A DNA stretch of 43,543 bases from an uncultured Bacteroidota bacterium. Lineage in GTDB: Bacteria; Bacteroidota; Bacteroidia; Bacteroidales; F082. Position numbers and translations under genes: made by a program. Of the stretch, positions 16,900 to 24,304 are shown piece by piece. The stretch lies in contig CAITDJ010000147.1 of assembly GCA_903891085.1 (NCBI GenBank), positions 1 to 43,543 on the forward strand, written 5' to 3'. Below the pieces are notes generated by a model that worked only from the letters and a program-made list of their open reading frames with translations, searched no databases and was not told the DNA's origin. Position 1 is the first letter of the stretch. Each line of letters begins with the position of its first letter.

Positions 16900-17046
16900 A
16901 AATGTAAAATGCTAAGTTCAAATAGCAAAATGCAAAATTGAAAGCCGAGACAAGTAATACATTATCGGGAAAGTACGCTTTGACGATATTAACTCGTTTG
17001 TTCCACACAATTGCTATTTGCTATTTGCAATTTACATTTTGAATTC
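16900..17046. repeat. Imperfect long inverted repeat between convergent genes
   Basis: The left arm (about 16900-16940) contains AATGTAAAAT and AAATAGCAAAATGCAAAATT. The right arm (about 17009-17046) contains ATTGCTATTTGCTATTTGC and ends TTACATTTTGAATTC; its reverse complement resembles the left arm throughout. About 70 bases separate the arms. The right arm shares CATTTTGAATT with the elements at 700-734 and 861-895. It may serve as a convergent terminator or be a relic of a dispersed repeat. Confidence 0.65.
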
Positions 17047-17050
17047 TGTT

Positions 17051-19105
17051 TTATGGTATCGAAAATGCTGAAACGTCTGATTTATAGTTAGAAATTCCTG
17101 TTTCGAGGAACTTCACAAATTCGTCCACATTCAGATTATATGCCCTGGGTTGCGTCAACACTTGTCCATCATGTCCCATCAACACATAAAAAGGTTGTGC
17201 GTTCACATTGAATTTTGTGATCTGGAAATCAGCAAATTTCTTACCAATGGTTTTCTTTACCTTTTTATCATAGGTCGATGTTATCCATTCATTTTCGGGT
17301 AATTCTGTTTTATCGTCGACATACAATGCAACGACAACGTATTGATCATTAAGTAATTGAAGAACTTTAGGATCCCCCCATACATTGGACTCCATTTCAC
17401 GGCAATTTACACAACCATGACCCGTGAAGTCGATAAACAGTGGTTTGTTTTGTGCTTTTGCACAGGCAAGTGCCTGGTCATAATCGAAAAATCCTTGCAA
17501 ACCGTGAGGTAGATGCAGTTTTTCCTGAAACTTTGGGGTTTCACATACATCAGACGGAACCGTAACGTTAGAAGTTGAAAGTCGTGTATTATTTCGCACA
17601 ATGGCATTCAGATCAAAATCATGGGTATGCATCGGAGGTGTGTAACCTGAAATAGCTTTCAACGGGGCACCAAACATGCCGGGAACCAGATACACAACAA
17701 AACTAAAAGTAATGATTGAAAGGATTAGGCGTGGAACGCTGATATGTTTAACGTCGGAATCGTGGGCAAATTTGATTTTACCGAGCAGATACAAACCAAG
17801 CAAGAAAAAGATCACAATCCAAAATGCAAGATAAACCTCACGGTCAAGAATGCCCCAATGATAGGTTTGATCTGCAACACTCAGGAATTTTAACCCAAGC
17901 GCCAGTTCGAGAAATCCCAACACAACTTTTACCGAATTGAGCCATCCGCCTGATTTTGGGAGGCCACTCAACCATGATGGAAAGAATGCAAACAACGTAA
18001 AAGGCAATGCAAAAGCCAACGAAAAACCAAACATCCCGATAATTGGCTTCAGAACTTGTCCGCCAGCCGATTCAACCAAAATTGTTCCAACTATAGGACC
18101 GGTGCAACTAAATGAAACCAGTACCAGCGTAAGTGCCATAAAAACTGTCCCCAAAAAACCACCCTGATCGGCTTTCTGATCGGAAGTATTAACCAACCAA
18201 TGCGGCATGGTAATTTCAAACATTCCAAAAAAAGAAGCCGCAAAAACAATGAAAATAATGAAGAACAAAATGTTTGGTAACCAATGCGTACTTAGCCAGT
18301 TAGCAATATCAGGCCCTGCCACAACTGCAAGGATTGATCCGATGAGTGTATAAATCGCTATGATCGATAAACCGTAAACAATTGCCTTCAATTTGCCTTT
18401 CAACTTGCTTTCTTTGTCATTCATGAAAAAAGAAACTGTCATCGGAATCATCGGAAAAACACAAGGGGTCAAAATGGCAGCCAGACCACCTAAAAAAGCC
18501 ATAAAAAAGAAGCCCCAGAGGGATGCTTTTTTTCCGGTGATATCGGTTTCCTGTGAATTGACTGATTGATTTTTAATCTTTTTGACAGGATTAACAACTG
18601 ATTTATCAGTTTCATTTAGAGTAGTTTCTGTCGGTAAAACCTTGGTTTTATTACCAATTGTAAAAGAATATTCCAGTTCGGCCGGTGGCAAACACTTTGA
18701 ATCATCACAGCTCATAAACTCAACAACACCTTTCACTTCCCCGGGAGCATCTGACAACAGTTTCACCCGCTGTTTAAAAATTGCCTGCTTAGCGAAGTAC
18801 TTCAACTTAATATCGAAATTTGGATCATATTCCTCGATTGATTCTGATTCAGTTACCTTACCAATTAATACAACACCTTTATTTTCAGTGAACTTGAATG
18901 TGGTGGCAGGCGGAGTCATCGGTATATCCTGAGAATACAAATGCCATTTTGGCTCAATTGATGCAGTAAAAACGAGGTTAAATTCTGTTTCAGTCACTTT
19001 TTCTGTCGAAAACCGCCAGGTGACCGGTTCAAGAATCTGAGAAAAAGAAAAGGTACTGATTATTTGAAATAAAACAAAGACAAGACCAAAGCGAAATTTT
19101 TTCAT
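17051..19105 (-). CDS. dsbD: Thiol:disulfide interchange protein DsbD
   Basis: 684 residues. DsbD moves reducing power from cytoplasmic thioredoxin across the inner membrane to periplasmic thiol proteins. A signal peptide (residues 1-22) precedes the DsbD-alpha domain, whose Cys pair is in MSCDDSKCLPP. The transmembrane core, about eight segments, holds the two redox cysteines in LTPCVFPMIP and SFSCTGPIVG. The C-terminal thioredoxin-like domain carries GCVNCREME. All six expected cysteines are present, and length is slightly above the E. coli protein. It lies 129 bases downstream of tilS on the same strand, with its own candidate -7 box. Confidence 0.95.
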   Translation of the reverse strand: MKKFRFGLVFVLFQIISTFSFSQILEPVTWRFSTEKVTETEFNLVFTASIEPKWHLYSQDIPMTPPATTFKFTENKGVVLIGKVTESESIEEYDPNFDIKLKYFAKQAIFKQRVKLLSDAPGEVKGVVEFMSCDDSKCLPPAELEYSFTIGNKTKVLPTETTLNETDKSVVNPVKKIKNQSVNSQETDITGKKASLWGFFFMAFLGGLAAILTPCVFPMIPMTVSFFMNDKESKLKGKLKAIVYGLSIIAIYTLIGSILAVVAGPDIANWLSTHWLPNILFFIIFIVFAASFFGMFEITMPHWLVNTSDQKADQGGFLGTVFMALTLVLVSFSCTGPIVGTILVESAGGQVLKPIIGMFGFSLAFALPFTLFAFFPSWLSGLPKSGGWLNSVKVVLGFLELALGLKFLSVADQTYHWGILDREVYLAFWIVIFFLLGLYLLGKIKFAHDSDVKHISVPRLILSIITFSFVVYLVPGMFGAPLKAISGYTPPMHTHDFDLNAIVRNNTRLSTSNVTVPSDVCETPKFQEKLHLPHGLQGFFDYDQALACAKAQNKPLFIDFTGHGCVNCREMESNVWGDPKVLQLLNDQYVVVALYVDDKTELPENEWITSTYDKKVKKTIGKKFADFQITKFNVNAQPFYVLMGHDGQVLTQPRAYNLNVDEFVKFLETGISNYKSDVSAFSIP

Positions 19106-19122
19106 AAACCAATAATTTGATG

Positions 19123-19130
19123 CAAAAATA
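19123..19130 (-). promoter_or_regulatory. Candidate -7 box TATTTTTG for dsbD
   Basis: An exact TAnnTTTG match on the minus strand, 18 bases before the dsbD ATG. No -33 TTTG at the usual distance. Confidence 0.3.
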
Positions 19131-19234
19131 CCATTTTTGCTTTAGGTAAGCGCCTTATTAAGGATGATTAACACATAAACATAGGTGAAAATTCGAAATG
19201 CATGGTTACATTCAAAAATCAAGAAAATCGTTGG

Positions 19235-20566
19235 TTATTGAACAAGCTGAATTTTAAGTACCTGTTGGGTATTTTCATTAATTTTATAAATATCATCACT
19301 TCGATGGCCAATTACCCACAGAATCGAATCATCCGCATCACACAACAACCAACAATCTTCTTTTTGATGTCTGGTAAAATGCAGGTCGATAAAAAAATCG
19401 CTCACCAACTTGGATCCTTTCATTCCAAATGGAACAAACCGGTCACCATCCTTCCATTTTCGCACGATCAACGGAAACTTTAATAAATCAAGGTCTAAAT
19501 ATATGATGTCTCTACTTTTAACAATTTCAAATTCAGGACCAATTATAATGGAGGATAAAGTAAGACCAATTGGCGTATACATTACTGTATCTTCCTTGTT
19601 TATAGTAAATTGCGATCTATTTCCATACTGCTTAACAGGTTCAATTTCAAGAATATCCCGGTTGATTGTCAAGCGATAAGCTGTGGAATAAAAAACTGCT
19701 CCCGGATTCGATTTCAATGCAATGATGATCGATTGCAATAATGGTCCTTTAAAACCGTAGGGCGAGATGCATTCAAATAAAAAAGCTTCCAACGCCTCCA
19801 TTTTCAATAATTCCGCTTTGTCAATCCTGACAATTTCACCATCCATCTGCATCAAATCCTGTTTTGCTTTGGCAACCAATTCTTCATATAGTAATTCATT
19901 TTGAGACAGATAGTCCAGACTCTGCATTATCCCTGACTTAGACCCATCGATGAGTTCGTAGATAATTGGGAGCAACTGATTACGGATATTATTGCGCAAA
20001 TAGGTATTTTTGACATTCGAACTATCCTCTCTGTAAGGGATATCATTTTTGAGTGCATATTGCTCAATTTCTGTACGTTGGGCAAATAACAACGGACGAA
20101 TAACGTTTCCATTCTTTGCCGAAATACCACGCAATCCTTTAATTCCTGAACCTCGGAAAAGATGAATGAAAAAAGTTTCAATCTGGTCGTCGAAATGATG
20201 GGCTACAGCGATGAATTCACAATCCTGTTCTGTCGCCAATTGTACAAACCAGACATAGCGCAATTCGCGGGCAGCCATTTGAATGGAAATCTTGTTTTCT
20301 GAAGCGTAAACACTTGTTTCAAAATGCTTTACAAATAATTGAACGTGCAGTTTTTGGGCGAATTGCCTGATAAATCTTTCATCCCCATCCGATTCCTCAC
20401 CCCGCAGTCCGAAATTACAATGTGCCAAAACGATAGGTTTTGAGAAACGATTCAACAATGTAGCAAGAACCATTGAATCGATGCCTCCACTTACGGCAAC
20501 AAGGATTTTACCTTCAGGTTTTGATTGGATAAGCGGACCAAGAAATTTTTCGAATATCACTTCCAT
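19235..20566 (-). CDS. tilS: tRNA(Ile)-lysidine synthase
   Basis: 443 residues. TilS attaches lysine to C34 of the AUA-reading tRNA-Ile using ATP, changing both decoding and charging. The PP-loop motif VAVSGGIDSM lies at residues about 24-33, followed by HCNFGLRGEESDGDE, VAHHFDDQIETFF and the RPLLFAQRTEIEQYA block of the family. The C-terminal domain (about 370-443) carries the usual small substrate-recognition fold, with KWKDGDRFVPFGMKGSKLVSDF. It is downstream of the korB terminator and upstream of dsbD. Confidence 0.95.
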   Translation of the reverse strand: MEVIFEKFLGPLIQSKPEGKILVAVSGGIDSMVLATLLNRFSKPIVLAHCNFGLRGEESDGDERFIRQFAQKLHVQLFVKHFETSVYASENKISIQMAARELRYVWFVQLATEQDCEFIAVAHHFDDQIETFFIHLFRGSGIKGLRGISAKNGNVIRPLLFAQRTEIEQYALKNDIPYREDSSNVKNTYLRNNIRNQLLPIIYELIDGSKSGIMQSLDYLSQNELLYEELVAKAKQDLMQMDGEIVRIDKAELLKMEALEAFLFECISPYGFKGPLLQSIIIALKSNPGAVFYSTAYRLTINRDILEIEPVKQYGNRSQFTINKEDTVMYTPIGLTLSSIIIGPEFEIVKSRDIIYLDLDLLKFPLIVRKWKDGDRFVPFGMKGSKLVSDFFIDLHFTRHQKEDCWLLCDADDSILWVIGHRSDDIYKINENTQQVLKIQLVQ

Positions 20567-20612
20567 CGGGTAAAATTAAACATTCAACAAACAGGCGTTC
20601 TGATAAAAACAA

Positions 20613-20640
20613 AAAATCCCGTCTTTCGGACAGGATTTTT
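20613..20640 (-). terminator. Rho-independent terminator of korAB
   Basis: The arms AAAAATCCCGTC and GACAGGATTTTT pair with a single mismatch around TTTCG. On the minus strand this ends in a T-run, 22 bases after the korB stop. Confidence 0.85.
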
Positions 20641-20662
20641 CAGTTTTATGATGATCGTTTGA

Positions 20663-21697
20663 TTATTCAATAGTCCATGTTCCGCCACTATTGAGCAAAT
20701 CATCCACATTCTTTATTTTTGAAACTATTTTTTCATGGGCAATAGTAGTATCCATTTCATGATCATAGGTTTCAAAATTTACAGCGCGAATAACGCCCAA
20801 AGCAACCGGAAATTCAGGTGGCATCATTCTCGAAATCATTACATGTACGCCAGGATCTGATTCATGTTGGTCATGTACCAAAATATCCTTTTCAGTAATC
20901 CCATTTTCACCAATTTTCACCACTTCGAGGTTCGTTCCATTCAACCTGATACCTTTATCTTTGTTTGAACCAAAAATCAACGGCTTCCCATGTTCTATCA
21001 TCATCTGATTTTCGTCTTTTGTTTCACGCGAGGTAATAAGTTCGTGTGCTTTATTCGAAAAGATGACACAATTCTGAAGCACTTCAACCACTGAGGTTCC
21101 CCTGTGTTTTTCGGCTTCAATAAATGTTGCCGTCATATGTTTTGGATTGGTATCGAGTGTGCGGGCAAAGAAATTACCCTGAGCACCAATTACCAATTCG
21201 CCCGGGTTGAAAGGACGTTCAAAACTACCCTGTGGACTGGTTTTAGTTTTTGTTCCTTTGGGTGTGGTGGGTGAAAACTGACCCTTGGTCAATCCGTAAA
21301 TCTTATTGTTAAATAATAAAATATTGATATCAACATTTCTGCGGACAGTATGTATAAAGTGATTACCACCAATGGCCGTACAGTCACCGTCACCGGTAAT
21401 CATCCAAACACTTAGTTTCGGATTTGCAACTTTTATACCTGTCGATAAAGCTGCGGCACGACCATGAATGCTATGAAAACCGTAGGTATTCATATAATAT
21501 GGGAAACGTGATGAGCAGCCAATGCCCGAAACAACAACAAAATCTTCTTTGCGGATACCCAGATTTGGAAACACATTCTCTACCGAGTGAAGGATGGCAT
21601 GATCGCCACAACCCGGACACCATTTTACCATCTGGTCGCTGCTGAAATCTTCTTTTGTAAGTTGAATGCGCTGGGTTTCTATGATTTGATTTTCCAT
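20663..21697 (-). CDS. korB: 2-oxoacid (2-oxoglutarate):ferredoxin oxidoreductase, beta subunit
   Basis: 344 residues. The beta subunit binds thiamine diphosphate and one [4Fe-4S] cluster. Cluster cysteines are C27 and C30 in WCPGCGDH, C61 in GIGCSSRF, and a later Cys in VVEVLQNCVIF. The TPP/Mg motif is TGDGDCTAIGGNHF, ending about 27 residues later in LLFNNKIYGLTKGQFSPT. Together with KorA it decarboxylates a 2-oxoacid oxidatively to the acyl-CoA and reduces ferredoxin. The substrate is inferred as 2-oxoglutarate from the Kor-type two-subunit layout. Its start is three bases from the korA stop. Confidence 0.93.
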   Translation of the reverse strand: MENQIIETQRIQLTKEDFSSDQMVKWCPGCGDHAILHSVENVFPNLGIRKEDFVVVSGIGCSSRFPYYMNTYGFHSIHGRAAALSTGIKVANPKLSVWMITGDGDCTAIGGNHFIHTVRRNVDINILLFNNKIYGLTKGQFSPTTPKGTKTKTSPQGSFERPFNPGELVIGAQGNFFARTLDTNPKHMTATFIEAEKHRGTSVVEVLQNCVIFSNKAHELITSRETKDENQMMIEHGKPLIFGSNKDKGIRLNGTNLEVVKIGENGITEKDILVHDQHESDPGVHVMISRMMPPEFPVALGVIRAVNFETYDHEMDTTIAHEKIVSKIKNVDDLLNSGGTWTIE

Positions 21698-21700
21698 AAC

Positions 21701-23548
21701 TTAGTGTTTTAGTAGGGCATTAAATTTCTCTTCGAGTTCGGCCACCATGAAAGGTAATCCCTGAATTTTATTGTATTGTTCATATTTAAACTGAGGAAAA
21801 CTCATTCTCATATACTTAACAAATTGACCGTTGTTAATTTCACAAACCACAATTTTCTTGAAATTAGAAAGTACCTTTTCGGTATTTTTTGGCAGTGGCA
21901 TAATATATCTGAAATGCGCCAAACTAACCGATTTTCCTTGCTTTTGCATTTTTTCAACTACAGTGCGCATCACTCCATAGGTACCGCCCCAGCTAACTAC
22001 CAATAATTCAGCGTTTTCATCGCCATATATAATCTGATCAGGCAAATAATTCGCTACACGCATCACCTTTTCTTCGCGAAGTAATGTCATTCGCTGATGA
22101 TTCATCGGATCATGGGAAACATTACCTGAGCCATCTTCTTTCTCGAGACCTCCGATACGATGACGTAAACCGTCAGTACCAGGTATTGCCCAAAAACGAC
22201 TCAATTTTTCCGGATCGCGGCGATAAGGTTTATAGTTTGGATCGTTTGCCTGAACAATCGGAGGATTAATTGTTGGCAAATCTGAAACCCTTGGAATCTT
22301 GAATACTTCGGAACCATTTGCCAATGAGCCATCAGTCAATAAGATTGTTGGTGTCATGTGCTCCAGACTCAACTTTGCAGCTTCAAAGGCACCATAAAAG
22401 CAGTCGACCGAGCTCTGCGCTGCAATCACAATCACCGGTGCATCGCCATTTCGGCCAAACAATGCCTGCAGCAAATCGCTTTGTTCCGATTTTGTGGGGA
22501 GTCCTGTTGAAGGACCACCACGCTGAACATCAACAATGACGAGCGGCAACTCTGTCATCACAGCCAATCCAATGGCTTCGCTTTTTAATGATAATCCGGG
22601 GCCGCTAGTGGTAGTAACTGCCAATGAACCTGTAAAACTGGCTCCAATGGCGGATACAATACCTGCAATTTCGTCTTCAGCCTGAAAAGCCTTGACAGAC
22701 AGATCTTTATGTTTGGCAAGCTCCTGTAAAATTTCAGTTGCCGGAGTGATTGGATAGGAACCTAAAAACAATTCTCTTCCCGAACGCTCCGAAGCAGCCA
22801 TTAATCCCCAGGCAGTTGCAACATTTCCTGTGATGTTACGGTAAATACCTTTTGCGAGAGGAGCAGGTTCCACTTTAAAAGTTGACCCCAATACCTCTAA
22901 CGTATCAGCATAATTGAAACCAGCCGCCAATACCATTTTATTGGCCTCAACCACCAATGGATTGGCTTTAAATTTTGTTTCAAAATACTTGCTTACCAGA
23001 TCTATTTCTCTGTTAAACATATACATAATGATACCTAAAGAAAACATATTCTTACTTTTAAGTACCGTCTTATTATCCAGGTTGAGGCTGGTTAATGCAT
23101 CCTTCGTTAGATTGGAAATTGGAGCCTTGATCAGATTGTAACCGTCCAAACTACCATCCAGGGTTGGATCAGTTGAATAACCGGCCTTCTCAAATCCTTT
23201 TTCAGTAAAAGTGTCAATATCCACGATAACGATGGCACCTTTTTTAATCCATTTCATATTCGCTTTCAACGATGCCGGATTCATGGCAATCAACACATCG
23301 GCCAAATCGCCCGAGGTATAAACCGTTTTCCGTCCGAAATGAATTTGAAATCCGGATACCCCGGCCACTGTTCCTTGCGGAGCACGAATTTCGGCAGGAT
23401 AATCGGGAAATGTTGCAAAATCGTTGCCTGCGAAGGCAGTGGAGTCGGAAAAAAGCGAACCGGTGAGTTGCATTCCATCACCCGAGTCACCGGCAAATCG
23501 AACAACAACCTGCTCGAGTCCGACTATCTTACTTTTTTTAATTGTCAT
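21701..23548 (-). CDS. korA: 2-oxoacid:acceptor oxidoreductase, fused gamma-alpha subunit
   Basis: 615 residues from the ATG at 23548 (MTIKKSKIVGLEQ). A start 66 bases upstream would add an unrelated hydrophobic leader and overrun the promoter candidate. The N-terminal gamma domain (about 10-190) starts VVRFAGDSGDGMQLTG. The alpha domain follows, with FLGSYPITPATEILQEL, AEDEIAGIVSAIGASF and TTSGPGLSLKSEAIG. The C-terminal domain has VSWGGTYGVMRTVVEKM and a closing VCEINNGQFVKYMR. This gamma-alpha fusion plus separate beta is the KorAB form also known from mycobacteria. The pair diverges from a ferredoxin gene, the likely electron acceptor. Confidence 0.93.
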   Translation of the reverse strand: MTIKKSKIVGLEQVVVRFAGDSGDGMQLTGSLFSDSTAFAGNDFATFPDYPAEIRAPQGTVAGVSGFQIHFGRKTVYTSGDLADVLIAMNPASLKANMKWIKKGAIVIVDIDTFTEKGFEKAGYSTDPTLDGSLDGYNLIKAPISNLTKDALTSLNLDNKTVLKSKNMFSLGIIMYMFNREIDLVSKYFETKFKANPLVVEANKMVLAAGFNYADTLEVLGSTFKVEPAPLAKGIYRNITGNVATAWGLMAASERSGRELFLGSYPITPATEILQELAKHKDLSVKAFQAEDEIAGIVSAIGASFTGSLAVTTTSGPGLSLKSEAIGLAVMTELPLVIVDVQRGGPSTGLPTKSEQSDLLQALFGRNGDAPVIVIAAQSSVDCFYGAFEAAKLSLEHMTPTILLTDGSLANGSEVFKIPRVSDLPTINPPIVQANDPNYKPYRRDPEKLSRFWAIPGTDGLRHRIGGLEKEDGSGNVSHDPMNHQRMTLLREEKVMRVANYLPDQIIYGDENAELLVVSWGGTYGVMRTVVEKMQKQGKSVSLAHFRYIMPLPKNTEKVLSNFKKIVVCEINNGQFVKYMRMSFPQFKYEQYNKIQGLPFMVAELEEKFNALLKH

Positions 23549-23568
23549 AAAACGTTTGTTAAGTTTGG

Positions 23569-23576
23569 CAAAGTTA
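23569..23576 (-). promoter_or_regulatory. Candidate -7 box TAACTTTG for korAB
   Basis: The minus strand reads TAACTTTG, 20 bases before the chosen korA ATG, giving a short leader. The nearest upstream TTTG is about 26 bases away, longer than usual. It supports the downstream start of korA. Confidence 0.3.
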
Positions 23577-23940
23577 AAAGTTTTCAGTGAGCACACATAT
23601 ACCAAAAAAACCATGCTGACAATAACCTTTGTTTTAAAAATAAAATAAAAATGTATTTATTTGATTTAATGCATTTTAATCAATATTTCGTGAAGTATTT
23701 AACAATGAAATTCGGTTAATATAAAATCAATCTAAATTTAAAATTCACTAATATTGTGTAATTGTCCTGTGGCCGAATAATCGCGGTTTCAGTTTCAGGT
23801 TTTGATCAAAGGTTAATCCCATTCATTTTCTGAAATTTTCATTAACAGTCGAATGATTCCATTTCGGAAATATTTAGGATATTGGTATTTACCAAGGATT
23901 TAAAAAGGGGAACAATTTAGATTTGCTATAAATTAATCGG

Positions 23941-23955
23941 TTCGGTTTAACCGAA
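23941..23955. promoter_or_regulatory. Perfect 15-base palindrome, putative operator of the ferredoxin gene
   Basis: Arms TTCGGTT (23941-23947) and AACCGAA (23949-23955) flank one central base. The palindrome covers the -33 element of the ferredoxin promoter, where a bound dimeric regulator would block or modulate RNA polymerase. The regulator is unknown. Confidence 0.5.
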
Positions 23956-23976
23956 AGATTCAATCAACTATATTTG
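23946..23976 (+). promoter_or_regulatory. Ferredoxin promoter, TTTA-N19-TATATTTG
   Basis: The -7 box TATATTTG (23969-23976) is an exact TAnnTTTG match. TTTA (23946-23949) stands 19 bases upstream, three of four bases of the -33 TTTG. The predicted start of transcription is near 23983, about 27 bases before the ATG. One of the two best promoters in the window. Confidence 0.65.
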
Positions 23977-24009
23977 CAGCGTAATTACAACAATTTAAAT
24001 CGATTTATT

Positions 24010-24177
24010 ATGGCTTACAAAATTTCTGACGATTGCACCGCTTGCGGTACTTGTATCGATGAGTGTCCGGTTGACGCTATTTCGGAAGGTGATATCTATG
24101 TTATTGACGCTGATATCTGCACCGATTGTGGCTCATGCGCTGATGTTTGCCCGGTTGAAGCAATCAGCCCTGAATAA
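24010..24177 (+). CDS. 2[4Fe-4S] ferredoxin
   Basis: 55 residues, the usual size of clostridial-type ferredoxins. Two CxxCxxCxxxCP motifs bind the clusters: Cys 9, 12, 15 and 19, then Cys 37, 40, 43 and 47. The protein is very acidic, as expected for a low-potential electron carrier. I chose the ATG at 24010 (MAYKISDDC), which fits family N-termini; an in-frame ATG 36 bases earlier lies inside the promoter. It has its own promoter and terminator, so it is monocistronic. Standing opposite korAB, it is the obvious acceptor for that enzyme. Confidence 0.95.
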   Translation: MAYKISDDCTACGTCIDECPVDAISEGDIYVIDADICTDCGSCADVCPVEAISPE

Positions 24178-24201
24178 GGTCAAACATTAAAATTTGAACT
24201 G

Positions 24202-24228
24202 AAAAGCCCGCAAATGCGGGCTTTTTTT
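24202..24228 (+). terminator. Rho-independent terminator of the ferredoxin gene
   Basis: The arms AAAAGCCCGCA and TGCGGGCTTTT pair perfectly around AA and are followed by more T residues. It begins 24 bases after the stop and separates the ferredoxin from sucA. Confidence 0.95.
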
Positions 24229-24269
24229 GTGTGGCGCTACAAAGATGGAATGATTCTTAATTATTTCCA

Positions 24270-24277
24270 TACCTTTG
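24270..24277 (+). promoter_or_regulatory. Candidate -7 box TACCTTTG for sucAB-nadB
   Basis: An exact TAnnTTTG match 27 bases before the sucA ATG, downstream of the ferredoxin terminator. No TTTG at -33. Confidence 0.4.
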
Positions 24278-24304
24278 TATTGAATTTCAAATGCCCGAAG
24301 GTTC

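Larger units (their letters stand above)
23549..24009. other. 461-base divergent control region between korA and ferredoxin
   Basis: There is no gene here. It holds the korA -7 candidate near its left end, a long A/T-rich stretch (about 23630-23760), and at its right end the ferredoxin promoter with an overlapping perfect palindrome. No riboswitch or hairpin array was recognised in the middle. Confidence 0.6.

Noticed and set aside
23549..23614. 22-residue N-terminal extension of KorA
   Set aside because: It has no family counterpart and would span the korA promoter candidate.
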